A DNA stretch of 64,000 nucleotides from Paramixta manurensis (GTDB lineage Bacteria > Pseudomonadota > Gammaproteobacteria > Enterobacterales > Enterobacteriaceae), in the NCBI RefSeq assembly GCF_013285385.1, contig NZ_CP054212.1:3286001-3350000 (forward strand), read 5' to 3'. Below are positions 52,692-62,416 of this stretch, one piece after another; position 1 is the first letter of the stretch; the number at the start of each line of letters is the position of its first letter. Under the pieces are notes generated by a model that saw only the letters and a program-made list of their open reading frames with translations, was not told the origin of the DNA and did no database searches. The position numbers were made by a program, and so were the translations under genes.

Positions 52692-53582
52692 TCACCCCTG
52701 GTGCTGATAAACCCCGGTCGACAAATACCGATCGCCACGGTCGCAAACAATGGCGACAATAATACTGCCCGGCTGTTGCTGCGCAATCCGTAACGCGCCA
52801 GCAACCGCCCCGCCCGAACTAACGCCGCAGAAAACCCCTTCCTGACGCGCCAACGCACGCATCACTTGCTCGGCTTCCTGTTGTGACATATCCATTACCC
52901 GATCCACCAATTCCGGACGGTAGATCCCCGGTAAATAAGCGGCAGGCCAGCGACGAATCCCCGGAATACTGCTCCCTTCTTCGGGCTGTAACCCTACAAT
53001 TTCGACCCGTCCGCCCTGCTCTTTCAAGTAACGCCCCACGCCGGAAATGGTGCCGGTGGTCCCCATGCTGGAAACAAAATGCGTTAAACGCCCCTGACTT
53101 TGTCGCCAGATTTCCGGGCCAGTGGTGAGATAGTGCCCCAATGGATTATCGGGATTATTGAATTGATCGAGCACTTTGCCTTCACCACGCGCCGCCATCT
53201 CCTGCGCCAAATCACGCGCGCCTTCCATGCCCTGTTCACGGCTAACCAAAATCAGTTCTGCGCCATAGGCACGCATCGCCGCCTGACGTTCCTGGCTCAT
53301 ATTCTCCGGCATTAACAACTTCAACCGATAGCCTTTCATCGCTGCAATCATCGCCAACGCAATACCGGTATTTCCGCTGGTGGCTTCAATCAGCACCTCG
53401 CCCGGTGCGATTTCCCCACGCCGTTCCGCCTGTTGAATCATCGACAGCGCCGCGCGATCTTTCACCGAGCCCGCAGGATTATTACCTTCCAGCTTCAGCC
53501 AGATTTCACTGCCGTTGGCAGGCGTCAGACGCTGTAATTTGATCAACGGCGTATTGCCGATGGTGTCTTCCAAAGTAGTCAC
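52692..53582 (-). CDS. cysM: Cysteine synthase B
   Basis: A 296-residue PLP enzyme that uses thiosulfate or sulfide with O-acetylserine. Motifs: PLP lysine in GNNPAGSVKDRAALSM; substrate loop EATSGNTGIALAM; SSMGTTGTISGVGRYL. The start is taken as GTG 53582 (VTTLEDTIGN), matching E. coli MSTLEQTIGN and preceded by GGGA; an in-frame ATG at 53606 is possible. Last gene of cysPTWAM. Confidence 0.95.
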   Translation of the reverse strand: MTTLEDTIGNTPLIKLQRLTPANGSEIWLKLEGNNPAGSVKDRAALSMIQQAERRGEIAPGEVLIEATSGNTGIALAMIAAMKGYRLKLLMPENMSQERQAAMRAYGAELILVSREQGMEGARDLAQEMAARGEGKVLDQFNNPDNPLGHYLTTGPEIWRQSQGRLTHFVSSMGTTGTISGVGRYLKEQGGRVEIVGLQPEEGSSIPGIRRWPAAYLPGIYRPELVDRVMDMSQQEAEQVMRALARQEGVFCGVSSGGAVAGALRIAQQQPGSIIVAIVCDRGDRYLSTGVYQHQG

Positions 53583-53659
53583 GGTGGTTTCCCGGCAGGC
53601 GAACATCACACTGGCGGGCAAACGCCCGCCTCGGTGGGTTGAGAAAGGGTTAGAAAATA

Positions 53660-54748
53660 TCAGGCGCTTTCGGCAAAGGCAACCGCACGCAGGGGGTTAT
53701 CTCCCTGATAAATACGCGCCTGTTGCAGCCCAACAAATAAACGCTCGCCACGAATAGGCGCAGTAAGGTCGCCATCAAACACCAGCGCGATTGGCTGCGT
53801 GTGCCAGCCGACAGGCTGAACCACCAATTGCCAGTAATGCCCGCGCGGGCTCACTTCCAATACCTGCACTGGAAGTGGCGTTTCCAGACTGCTTTGACGG
53901 CTGACGTCCAGCTCCCATGGCCGTAAAAACAGCTCTACCGCGCCTTGATGCGCAGGCGTATAGCCCAACGGCCAATGATGCGCGCCGACATGAAATTGCG
54001 AACCATGAACTTCGCCATCAAAGCGGTTCACTTCGCCAAGAAACTCCAGCACAAAGCGGGTTGCCGGCTCGCGCCAAACCTCTTCTGGCGTACCGACTTG
54101 CTCAATATGCCCCTGACTCATTACCACCACCCGATCGGCAACCTCCATCGCCTCTTCTTGGTCGTGGGTTACAAACACGCTGGTAAATTTCAACTCTTCA
54201 TGTAACTGGCGCAGCCAGCGACGCAGCTCTTTACGTACTTGGGCATCCAACGCGCCAAACGGCTCATCCAATAAGAGAATTTGCGGTTCTACCGCCAGCG
54301 CACGGGCCAACGCCACCCGCTGTTTCTGGCCGCCGGAAAGCTGTGCCGGATAGCGGTTGGCTAAATGTCCTAACTGCACCATTTCCAGTAAGCGAGCCAC
54401 TTTTTGCTTAATCGCCGCGCCGGAAGGACGTTCGCGACGCGGAAGTACCGTTAGACCAAAGGCAATATTGTCGAATACCGTCATATGGCGAAACAGCGCA
54501 TAGTGTTGGAACACGAAGCCAACCTGGCGGTCACGCGCGTGCAGACGGCTAACGTCTTTACCATGAAAACTAAGCTGACCACGCGTTTGGTGTTCCAGCC
54601 CGGCAATAATCCGCAGCAGCGTGGTTTTTCCCGAGCCGGAAGGGCCAAGCAGCGCCACCATTTCCCCGGAAGCGATATCCAGCGAAATGTCGTGCAGCAC
54701 CTGCGTGCGATCAAAGGATTTATTGATTTGGCTAATCTCAATGCTCAT
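53660..54748 (-). CDS. cysA: CysA, sulfate/thiosulfate ABC ATPase
   Basis: A 362-residue ATPase powering the CysTW permease. Walker A GPSGSGKTT, signature LSGGQKQRVALARAL, Walker B ILLLDEPFGALDAQ; a C-terminal TOBE-type domain follows residue 240. Overlaps cysW by 11 bp. Confidence 0.97.
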   Translation of the reverse strand: MSIEISQINKSFDRTQVLHDISLDIASGEMVALLGPSGSGKTTLLRIIAGLEHQTRGQLSFHGKDVSRLHARDRQVGFVFQHYALFRHMTVFDNIAFGLTVLPRRERPSGAAIKQKVARLLEMVQLGHLANRYPAQLSGGQKQRVALARALAVEPQILLLDEPFGALDAQVRKELRRWLRQLHEELKFTSVFVTHDQEEAMEVADRVVVMSQGHIEQVGTPEEVWREPATRFVLEFLGEVNRFDGEVHGSQFHVGAHHWPLGYTPAHQGAVELFLRPWELDVSRQSSLETPLPVQVLEVSPRGHYWQLVVQPVGWHTQPIALVFDGDLTAPIRGERLFVGLQQARIYQGDNPLRAVAFAESA

Positions 54749-55613
54749 GATTTTCCTCCCGTTGCAAACGCCCGGCCTGGTGTTCTAAACGCCACTGCAG
54801 CGCGCCTTTGAGAAATAGTGTCGCAATCGCCATCAGGGTTAACAGCGCGGCGGCAGTAAAAGCGCCGACGGTGTTATAGTCCTGATGCAGTAACTCAACC
54901 TGTAGCGGCAAAGTATAGGTTTCGCCGCGGATCGATCCCGAAACCACCGAGACCGCGCCAAACTCGCCAATCGCTCGGGCATTGGTCAACACAATGCCAT
55001 ATAACAATGCCCAACGGATGTTCGGTAACGTCACCCGGCGAAACATCTGCCAACCGGACGCGCCGAGTAAGATCGCCGCCTCATCTTCCTGGCTTCCCTG
55101 GCTCAACATCACCGGCACCAACTCGCGCACAACAAAGGGGCAGGTGACGAACACCGTCGCCATCACCATTCCAGGCCACGAGAACATCAACTGAATATCG
55201 TGCGCATCAAGCCAGCCGCCAACCGGGCCATTAACGCCCCAAAACAGCAAATAGATCAGACCCGCCACCACTGGCGATACCGCAAACGGTATATCAAACA
55301 GGGTCACCAGCAGTTGCCGTCCCGGGAAGTTGAAACGCGTTACCAGCCAGGCCAACAAGGTGCCGAACACCAGATTGACCGGCACGGTAATTAACGCCAC
55401 CAGAATCGTCAGCCAGATAGCATGTAGCATGTCGCTATCTTTCAAATTACCCAACGAGGCCATCAGCCCTTGCGCTAACGCCTCGGTAAAAATCGAAACC
55501 AACGGCACTACCAGCAATAGCACGGAAATGATCACACCAAGCCCGATCAAAATCCCTTTTGCCCAGTTAATGCGTGGGCGGTTCATGGCATTGAGTTCAG
55601 AAATATCCGCCAT
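54738..55613 (-). CDS. cysW: CysW, sulfate/thiosulfate permease
   Basis: A 291-residue inner-membrane permease with six helices and the cytoplasmic coupling loop EDEAAILLGASGWQMFRRVT. It starts at the last base of cysT and overlaps cysA by 11 bp, so translation is coupled. Confidence 0.97.
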   Translation of the reverse strand: MADISELNAMNRPRINWAKGILIGLGVIISVLLLVVPLVSIFTEALAQGLMASLGNLKDSDMLHAIWLTILVALITVPVNLVFGTLLAWLVTRFNFPGRQLLVTLFDIPFAVSPVVAGLIYLLFWGVNGPVGGWLDAHDIQLMFSWPGMVMATVFVTCPFVVRELVPVMLSQGSQEDEAAILLGASGWQMFRRVTLPNIRWALLYGIVLTNARAIGEFGAVSVVSGSIRGETYTLPLQVELLHQDYNTVGAFTAAALLTLMAIATLFLKGALQWRLEHQAGRLQREENHEH

Positions 55614-56449
55614 TAGTGACCTCCTAAACGACGGCCAAAGCGACTTTGTAATGTATTGATAGCGAACAGCAATAATAATGAAGCCGCCAGAATCACTGAC
55701 GCAATCGCGCTGGCCGCCGGGTAATCAAACTCTTGCAGGCGGATAAAAATCATTAGTGACGTAACCTCGGTTTTCCAGGCGATGTTGCCGGCAATAAAAA
55801 TCACCGCGCCAAATTCACCCAAGCTACGCGTAAACGATAGCGCGGTACCCGCCAGTAGCGCGGGCGCCACTTCAGGCATTACCACCCGGCGGAAACTTTG
55901 CCATGGGCTAGCGCCCAGAGTTTGCGCGGCTTCTTCATACTCTGGCCCCAGTTCTTCCAGTACCGGCTGGACGGTGCGCACCACAAAGGGAATGCTGGTG
56001 AAGGCCATTGCCACCGCAATCCCCAGCCAGGTGTAGGAGACTTTGATATCAAACTGCGCCAGCCATTGCCCATACCAACCATTAACCGAAAACAACCCGG
56101 CCAACGTTAACCCCGCCACCGCCGTAGGCAGCGCGAAAGGGAGATCCATCAGCCCGTCAAGAATACTGCGTCCCGGAAAGCGGTAGCGGGTTAATATCCA
56201 TGCCATCAACATGCCGAAAAACGCATTGAAAATGGAGGCCACGCCTGCCGCGATCAGCGTTATTTTATAGGCCGCCATCACTTCGGGGTTGGTCACCACT
56301 TCCCAATACTGCTGTAAGCTCATCTGCGAAAGCTGCATCAACAGCGCGCTGAGCGGTAACAACAGAATCAGGCAGGTGAAAAACAGGCTGCTACCGAGAC
56401 TCAGTCCGAATCCGGGCAACACGCGCTTACTACTTGCTGCAAACATCAC
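55613..56449 (-). CDS. cysT: CysT (CysU), sulfate/thiosulfate permease
   Basis: A 278-residue permease, partner of CysW. Six helices and the coupling loop EYEEAAQTLGASPWQSFRRV. Overlaps the cysP stop by 4 bp. Confidence 0.97.
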   Translation of the reverse strand: MMFAASSKRVLPGFGLSLGSSLFFTCLILLLPLSALLMQLSQMSLQQYWEVVTNPEVMAAYKITLIAAGVASIFNAFFGMLMAWILTRYRFPGRSILDGLMDLPFALPTAVAGLTLAGLFSVNGWYGQWLAQFDIKVSYTWLGIAVAMAFTSIPFVVRTVQPVLEELGPEYEEAAQTLGASPWQSFRRVVMPEVAPALLAGTALSFTRSLGEFGAVIFIAGNIAWKTEVTSLMIFIRLQEFDYPAASAIASVILAASLLLLFAINTLQSRFGRRLGGH

Positions 56450-57462
56450 TTACGCCCCGCCGCTAACAACTTATCCAACTCGCCGCCGCTGGCGAAATGG
56501 TCTTTCATGACCGATGCCCAGCCGCCAAACGCCTCTTCAACGCGGAATAGACTGACCTGCGGGAAACGGTCTTTTTGCTGTGCCATCAATGCCGGGTTAT
56601 TCACCCGATAGTAGAATTGCGTAATGATCTTCTGCGCGGGCGGCGTCCAGAGATAATTCAAATACGCTTTCGCCGCCTGCTCGGTGTGGTTATGCTGCAC
56701 ATTCTTATCAACCCAAGCCACCGGGAACTCCGCCAGGATATTGGTTTTCGGCACAATGACTTCATATCCCGCTTTAGGGTACTGGTTGCGGATGTTGTTC
56801 ACTTCCGACTCAAAACTAATCAGCACATCGCCTAACCCACGCTCGGCGAAAGTGGTGGTCGCACCACGACCGCCGGTATCGAACACTTCAACGTTTTTCA
56901 GGAACTGCGTCATAAACTGTTCGGTCTTTGCCCGATCTTTGCCGTCAGCCAGGTCTGCCGCGCCCCATGCTGCCAAATAGGTGTAACGCCCGTTACCGGA
57001 GGTTTTCGGATTAGGAAAAACCAACTTCACGTCACTACGCGTCAAATCACTCCAGCTATGGATATTTTTCGGGTTTCCCTTACGAACCAGAAAAGCCATG
57101 GTCGAGTAAAAAGGTGAACTGTTATTCGGCAGGCGCTGCTGCCAGTCAGCCGGGATTAGGTTGCCGCGATCGTGCAGTACCTGAACATCGGTAACCTGGT
57201 TATAGGTAACGACATCCGCTTTAAGGCCTTGCAGAATGGCCAGCGCCTGCTTTGAGGAACCGGCATGGGATTGTTTGATGGTCAGTTTGTCGCCGGGATG
57301 TGCGGCGTCCCACTGCTGTTCAAACGGCGCGTTTAACGCCACAAAGAGTTCGCGAGCCACATCATAAGAGCTGTTCAGCAGTTCAGTCGCCTGCGCTGAA
57401 CCGACCAATACCAGGCAGAGCACAGCTCCGCCGGTGAGTTTTTTCACCTGAGAAAAAGTCAT
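56446..57462 (-). CDS. cysP: CysP, thiosulfate/sulfate-binding protein
   Basis: A 338-residue periplasmic binding protein with a signal peptide (residues 1-25, cut after AQA). Anion-binding family features are HAGSSKQALAILQGLKADVV and PNPKTSGNGRYTYLAAWGAA. First gene of the operon; the 217 bp upstream would hold the CysB-controlled promoter. Confidence 0.97.
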   Translation of the reverse strand: MTFSQVKKLTGGAVLCLVLVGSAQATELLNSSYDVARELFVALNAPFEQQWDAAHPGDKLTIKQSHAGSSKQALAILQGLKADVVTYNQVTDVQVLHDRGNLIPADWQQRLPNNSSPFYSTMAFLVRKGNPKNIHSWSDLTRSDVKLVFPNPKTSGNGRYTYLAAWGAADLADGKDRAKTEQFMTQFLKNVEVFDTGGRGATTTFAERGLGDVLISFESEVNNIRNQYPKAGYEVIVPKTNILAEFPVAWVDKNVQHNHTEQAAKAYLNYLWTPPAQKIITQFYYRVNNPALMAQQKDRFPQVSLFRVEEAFGGWASVMKDHFASGGELDKLLAAGRK

Positions 57463-57679
57463 TTAGCACCCTGAAGTCGTGAACCGGCTCGCGCCACCAT
57501 TGGACTCAGTTTATTTATAACCCAGGTAAAAGCTGTAACGGTTTTATATACCGTTTGATGATTTCAAAGTTGAAAAAGCTATAAGCCGCCGGGAATGGTT
57601 ATGCGCAGGGTGGGAAATGACGTCTGCTGAAAGCATGTGACCAAGGAAACGCGCCAACCGCGTTTCCTGATGATGGAAT

Positions 57680-58576
57680 TTACAGCGCCAGTAAGGTTTC
57701 TACCGAAGGCGCAAACCACCAAGCGCCGCTCACTGGTTTGGTAAAGCGCAGCATCGCATCATACTGCCCATCGCTTTCACCAAACATACTCAACAACTGT
57801 TGCTCAATATTATGCAGCGTGGCGCAGTAGGCAATAAAATACAAGCCGTGGGTACCGCTGGCGGTGCCGTAGGGTAAACTTTGCCGTAAAATCTTCAGCC
57901 CTTTGCCGTCCTCTTTCAAATCCACACGGCTAACGTGCGAGGTAGCCGGACGCGTTTCGCTGTCCAATTCCTCATTGGTCACTTTGGTGCGGCCAATAAT
58001 TTTTTCCTGTTTGCTGACGTCCATCTTGTGCCACAACCTGAGATTATGTTCCCAACGCTGGGTCAACACGTAGCTGCCGCCCGCATCTCTGCCTTCGGCG
58101 ATAATCGCCACCGCCTGGCGCTGTTCGCCCTGCGGGTTTTCAGTACCGTCGACAAAGCCAGAAAGATCGCGTTCTTCGGTCCAGCGAAAGCCGTGTGTCT
58201 CTTCTTCCACTACCAGCGCCGCGCCAAACACAGCCAATGCTTTTTGCGCCAGAGTAAAGTTGACGTCATGGCGTAACGACTGAATATGGATCAACACATC
58301 GCGCTGGGTGGCGGGCGCCAGCCCTTTGCCCAACGGCTGAAAATCTTTTAACTCACCGGCACTGTCGGGGTGGCCGATATCGCGCCACAGCCCCTGCCCA
58401 AACGCAAGAGTGGCACCTAAACCGGCATCGGGAAATTGGTGTTGTAACTGCGTTAACTGCTGATAAAACGCTTTACTTCCGGCGCGAATGGCCTCGGTTG
58501 CGCCCTGCGCTTTCGCTTCCAGATAAATGGCAAAGCGACGATGCTCTGGCAAAATGCCGCTCTGATGCTGAGACAT
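57680..58576 (-). CDS. yfeX: YfeX, DyP-type haem peroxidase
   Basis: A 298-residue DyP-type peroxidase. The catalytic aspartate motif is ERDLSGFVDGTENP (GxxDG) and the haem-ligand region is TSHVSRVDLKEDGKGLKILR. Closely similar to E. coli YfeX (299). It uses peroxide on haem-type substrates; the claimed iron release from haem is debated. Confidence 0.95.
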   Translation of the reverse strand: MSQHQSGILPEHRRFAIYLEAKAQGATEAIRAGSKAFYQQLTQLQHQFPDAGLGATLAFGQGLWRDIGHPDSAGELKDFQPLGKGLAPATQRDVLIHIQSLRHDVNFTLAQKALAVFGAALVVEEETHGFRWTEERDLSGFVDGTENPQGEQRQAVAIIAEGRDAGGSYVLTQRWEHNLRLWHKMDVSKQEKIIGRTKVTNEELDSETRPATSHVSRVDLKEDGKGLKILRQSLPYGTASGTHGLYFIAYCATLHNIEQQLLSMFGESDGQYDAMLRFTKPVSGAWWFAPSVETLLAL

Positions 58577-58707
58577 CCGGCTGTTCTCCTGTAAGTGCTT
58601 AACAATGCAGAAATTTCGCGCATATCATAGCGGAAACCAGAGAAAGAAGGTTGTTTCGCCGCAAAGAAAAGGGAGACGGGCGGAAAGTTTTCCGCCCGGG
58701 GAGGAGA

Positions 58708-59322
58708 TTAACGACGCCAAATAATTTTAGTGACCGTCCAGCTTTTCAGCGTATCATCCGGCGGCATTAAGCCCTCCGGACCGGCCCATTTGCCATGATA
58801 GACATAGCTAATATGCTGGCTATTTGGCGCTTTACATTCGACACCATTTTCACCCACGCCTTCCGCCTGCTGGCAGTTGCCAAACGCCTTCTGGTAGTGC
58901 TGGCTAAAGGTATCGCCCAGTTTGGTGCCGTCAACGCTGGCAATATCGCTATCGGTCACTTCAATACGCTCAATACTGCTTTTACCGTATATCGCCAGCT
59001 TCACTTCGCCGTCATCCACCGCTTGCCAGAAGGAAACCACCGCGCCTTTCTCACTACGCATGCCCTGCCGCAGGGTATAATCGCCATTCAGGCCTTTATC
59101 AATCGCGTCCCGGTTCATAGGCGTGGCGCTGGTTAAGCCGCCAACGCCCTGCTCGCTCACCTTCAGCGAGGAGTGAAACCAGTTAAGCGGCGACAGGCTC
59201 GACCAGGAAATTTTAGAGAAGGGGTTCCACCAACTCGAATCGGAAGAGGTTGTCGAACCTGAACTGGCACATCCCGCCAGCAGTAGGGCGGTGATAATGA
59301 GCGCGGGTCGAAAAGCTTTCAT
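58708..59322 (-). CDS. yfeY: YfeY, RpoE-regulated lipoprotein (DUF1131)
   Basis: A 204-residue lipoprotein: signal MKAFRPALIITALLLAGC, lipobox LAGC. Serine-rich linker (residues 20-50), then a folded part (SEQGVGGLTSATPMNRDAID). A sigma-E-like promoter lies upstream, in agreement with the known RpoE control of this family. Order yfeX-yfeY-yfeZ-ypeA as in E. coli. Confidence 0.93.
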   Translation of the reverse strand: MKAFRPALIITALLLAGCASSGSTTSSDSSWWNPFSKISWSSLSPLNWFHSSLKVSEQGVGGLTSATPMNRDAIDKGLNGDYTLRQGMRSEKGAVVSFWQAVDDGEVKLAIYGKSSIERIEVTDSDIASVDGTKLGDTFSQHYQKAFGNCQQAEGVGENGVECKAPNSQHISYVYHGKWAGPEGLMPPDDTLKSWTVTKIIWRR

Positions 59323-59362
59323 GGCAACTCCTGTAATTAAAACGCGGAACGTGCGAATCGGA

Positions 59363-59390
59363 TTTGAGTGCTAAATTGGGAAAAAGTTTT
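59363..59390 (-). promoter_or_regulatory. Sigma-E-like promoter of yfeY
   Basis: On the minus strand AAAACTT (-35), a 16-base spacer and TCAAA (-10), ending 41 bp before the yfeY start. It resembles GGAACTT/TCAAA of RpoE promoters at the core AACTT and TCAAA. Confidence 0.5.
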
Positions 59391-59844
59391 ATTCCGCGCC
59401 ATTTAGTCGCGGATTAAACACGTCCCGCAAGCGGCGATTTCCCAGTAAATAGCCCATCGCCAGTAAATCTACCGCCATTAGCCCGGCAACCGCTGGCGAA
59501 AAACTGTCATCGTCCTGCCACCACCAGCCCTGTAATAGCGCACTGGCGAACAAGCTGATGCTCAGTACATAACGCCAACTCTGCCATAATCGGGGAAGAC
59601 GCTGGCGGTAACCGGTTAACAATAACCCCAACGCCGCCGGAACGCCCAAACCTAATCCCAGCCAGAAGGCCTGTGAGTCGGGGTAGAACAACGCCAACAA
59701 CGACGCGCCCTGCTGACGTGATGCGCCCGCCATCACAAACAGAACCCATGTACGTGCCTGCACTAACAGCACCAACCAGAAGGTAACCGGTAACCGAAGT
59801 TGGCCCTTATTATCGTAGGCGTCAGGAGAATAATTGAAGGACAT
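59389..59844 (-). CDS. yfeZ: YfeZ, DUF2919 inner-membrane protein
   Basis: A 151-residue protein with four hydrophobic helices (about 20-40, 55-75, 85-105 and 115-135), the same length as E. coli YfeZ. Function unknown. Confidence 0.9.
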   Translation of the reverse strand: MSFNYSPDAYDNKGQLRLPVTFWLVLLVQARTWVLFVMAGASRQQGASLLALFYPDSQAFWLGLGLGVPAALGLLLTGYRQRLPRLWQSWRYVLSISLFASALLQGWWWQDDDSFSPAVAGLMAVDLLAMGYLLGNRRLRDVFNPRLNGAE

Positions 59845-59935
59845 GATGCGGTAACGTTATCTACAAACAAGAAACGCCCCGGAAAAGCCGGAGGCGAGGA
59901 GGAGGCGTAACCCGCCGATTAAGGCCACGCCTGGG

Positions 59936-60361
59936 TTAATATTCGCGATCTTCAATCAGGCGTTTTCCAAGGCTAACGGTATCTTGCAGGTCATAATCCA
60001 GCTTTTCATAAAAACCGATAACCGCGTCATTCTCTTCCCGCACCAGTAACTGGATTTTCGGGCACCCGCGCGCAATCAGTTTTTTTTCCAGCCGGTTAAG
60101 CAACGCATTTGCGAAACCGCGCCCGCGATAATCCGGATGCACACCAAGATAGTAAGCCGAGCCGCGGTGCCCGTCATAGCCGCCCATCAACGTCCCCACG
60201 ATTTCACCGCCGACCACCGCCACCAGAAACAAATCGGGATCGTGATTGAGCTTGCGCTCAATATCCATCTCGGGATCATTCCACGGGCGTAACAAATCAC
60301 AACGCTCCCAGAGCGTAATAACTTCTTCGAAGTCTTCCTGGCGGAATACACGGATTTCCAT
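59936..60361 (-). CDS. ypeA: YpeA, GNAT acetyltransferase
   Basis: A 141-residue acetyltransferase. The acetyl-CoA loop is GVHPDYRGRGFANALLNRLE (R-x-x-G-x-G/A type) and the C-terminal strand is DAVIGFYEKLDY. Matches YpeA, a protein that can acetylate lysines in E. coli. Divergent from amiA. Confidence 0.93.
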   Translation of the reverse strand: MEIRVFRQEDFEEVITLWERCDLLRPWNDPEMDIERKLNHDPDLFLVAVVGGEIVGTLMGGYDGHRGSAYYLGVHPDYRGRGFANALLNRLEKKLIARGCPKIQLLVREENDAVIGFYEKLDYDLQDTVSLGKRLIEDREY

Positions 60362-60567
60362 GACGTTTACTCAGATGTTTAACCGAATTTGCTGATTATC
60401 ACGCATTCTTTGCCTCGTGCAACCCTTGAACGCGGCTTCCACAGAAAAAATCCGCTTTTGTTCTATTAGCGTGCTGAAATAAAAAGTAAAACGCTGAAAT
60501 AGTTCCCTTGTCGCCGTCGACCAATTGATACGATATAACAATACTTTTCATCACATCGGGTTTCTGC

Positions 60568-61440
60568 ATGAAAACGTTTTTGCCCCTGACCTCTCGTCGC
60601 CAGTTGCTACTTTCCGGCCTGGCGTTGGCACTGTTACCTAAACAACGCGCGCAGGCCAAAGAGGAAGATGCCACGCTTAAGCTAACGCCACGCCCCCATC
60701 GCCAGGCAAGCCGCAGCGTCATTCCGGCGGCGACAGGCAAACGTATTGTGATGATCGATCCCGGTCATGGCGGTATTGATTCCGGCGCGGTGGGTGAAGA
60801 AGGCTCAGAAGAGAAGCATATCGTGCTGGAGATTGCCAATAACATCCGCCGGTTATTGAGCGAACATCCGCGTATTGAGGTGCGTTTAACGCGCGAGAGC
60901 GATCATTTTATTCCGCTCTACGAGCGGGTAGAAATTGCGCATCAACATGGCGCGAACCTTTTTATGTCGATTCATGCCGATGGGTTTACCAGCCCGGACG
61001 CCAGCGGCGCGTCGGTTTTCGCGCTCTCTAACCGTGGCGCCAGCAGCGCGATGGCGCGCTATATGTCGGAAAAAGAGAATGCTGCCGATGCAATAGGCGG
61101 CGTTAAAGTGCAGGAGAAGGACAATTATCTGCAGCAAGTGCTATTCGATTTAGTGCAAACCGACACCATCAAAAATAGCCTGACGCTCGGGCAGCATGTG
61201 CTGAAACAGATTCGTCCGGTACACCATTTGCACAGCCAGGAAACCGAGCAAGCCGCCTTTGCGGTGCTGAAATCCCCTTCTATTCCTTCGGTGCTGGTCG
61301 AAACCTCTTTTATTACCAATCCAGGCGAAGAGCGGTTATTGGGCAGCACGGCATTCCGTCAAAAAATCGCTAGCGCGATTGTCGACGGCATCATCAGTTA
61401 CTTCGATGAATATGACAGTCACAATCGTCGCCCGGCTTAG
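60568..61440 (+). CDS. amiA: AmiA, Tat-exported N-acetylmuramoyl-L-alanine amidase
   Basis: A 290-residue periplasmic cell-wall amidase for daughter-cell separation. Twin-arginine signal SRRQLLLSGLALALLP (residues 10-25). Zinc ligands in MIDPGHGGIDSGAVGE, GSEEKHIVLE and MSIHADGF; the catalytic glutamate in LVETSFITN. 36 bp before hemF, so the two are probably cotranscribed. Confidence 0.96.
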   Translation: MKTFLPLTSRRQLLLSGLALALLPKQRAQAKEEDATLKLTPRPHRQASRSVIPAATGKRIVMIDPGHGGIDSGAVGEEGSEEKHIVLEIANNIRRLLSEHPRIEVRLTRESDHFIPLYERVEIAHQHGANLFMSIHADGFTSPDASGASVFALSNRGASSAMARYMSEKENAADAIGGVKVQEKDNYLQQVLFDLVQTDTIKNSLTLGQHVLKQIRPVHHLHSQETEQAAFAVLKSPSIPSVLVETSFITNPGEERLLGSTAFRQKIASAIVDGIISYFDEYDSHNRRPA

Positions 61441-61476
61441 GTATAATCGCGTCAAATCAATGACGACGATATTTCT

Positions 61477-62385
61477 ATGACAGTTCCCGATAGTGAACAG
61501 GTAAAGCAATTTCTGCTCAGCCTGCAAGACAACATTTGTCAGCAGTTGGCGCACGCCGACGGCGCGGCGCAGTTTAGCGAAGATAACTGGACACGTTCAG
61601 CGGGCGGCGGCGGACGTAGCCGGGTGTTACGTAACGGTGCGCTGTTTGAACAAGCGGGCGTCAACTTTTCACACGTACACGGCGCGGCAATGCCCGCGTC
61701 GGCGACCGCGCATCGCCCTGAACTGGCGGGCCGCAGTTTTGAAGCCATGGGGGTTTCACTGGTGGTACATCCGGAAAATCCCTATATTCCGACCAGCCAC
61801 GCTAACGTGCGTTTTTTTATCGCCGAGAAACCCGGCGCCGATCCGGTTTGGTGGTTTGGCGGCGGCTTCGATTTAACGCCCTTTTATGGTTTTGAGGAAG
61901 ATGCCGTACACTGGCATCAAACCGCTCATCGCCTCTGCCAGCCGTTTGGTGAGGATGTCTATCCGCGTTATAAAAAATGGTGCGATGACTATTTTTATAT
62001 CAGGCACCGTGATGAACAACGCGGTATTGGCGGGCTGTTCTTTGATGATTTAAATACGCCTGATTTTGAGCACTGTTTCGCCTTTACTCAAGCAGTGGGT
62101 CACGGATTCCTTGACGGCTATTTACCAATTGTTGAACGCCGTAAAGCGTTGCCGTGGGGCGACCGTGAGCGTCAGTTTCAGCTTTATCGTCGCGGGCGGT
62201 ACGTTGAGTTTAATTTAGTGTGGGATCGTGGCACCCTATTCGGGCTGCAAACTGGCGGCCGCACCGAATCGATTCTGATGTCGATGCCGCCGTTAGTGCG
62301 CTGGGAGTATGATTATCAGCTTGAGGATGGCTCGCCGGAAGCCGCGCTGTACCACGACTTTTTACCGGTCAAAGAATGGATATAA
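61477..62385 (+). CDS. hemF: Coproporphyrinogen III oxidase, aerobic
   Basis: A 302-residue enzyme of haem synthesis that decarboxylates coproporphyrinogen III with oxygen. Conserved segments are GGGGRSRVLRNGALFEQAGV, PSHANVRFFIAEK-type PTSHANVRFF, WWFGGGFDLTPFYGFEEDA and GGLFFDDLNTPDFEHCF. Length close to E. coli HemF (299). Confidence 0.97.
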   Translation: MTVPDSEQVKQFLLSLQDNICQQLAHADGAAQFSEDNWTRSAGGGGRSRVLRNGALFEQAGVNFSHVHGAAMPASATAHRPELAGRSFEAMGVSLVVHPENPYIPTSHANVRFFIAEKPGADPVWWFGGGFDLTPFYGFEEDAVHWHQTAHRLCQPFGEDVYPRYKKWCDDYFYIRHRDEQRGIGGLFFDDLNTPDFEHCFAFTQAVGHGFLDGYLPIVERRKALPWGDRERQFQLYRRGRYVEFNLVWDRGTLFGLQTGGRTESILMSMPPLVRWEYDYQLEDGSPEAALYHDFLPVKEWI

Positions 62386-62390
62386 CCTGC

Positions 62391-62412
62391 CGGGCGCGCT
62401 AATCCGCGCCCG
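62391..62412. terminator. Stem-loop between convergent hemF and maeB
   Basis: CGGGCGCG-CTAATC-CGCGCCCG, a perfect 8-bp stem a few bases after the hemF stop codon; no U-run. Confidence 0.6.
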
Positions 62413-62416
62413 ATGA

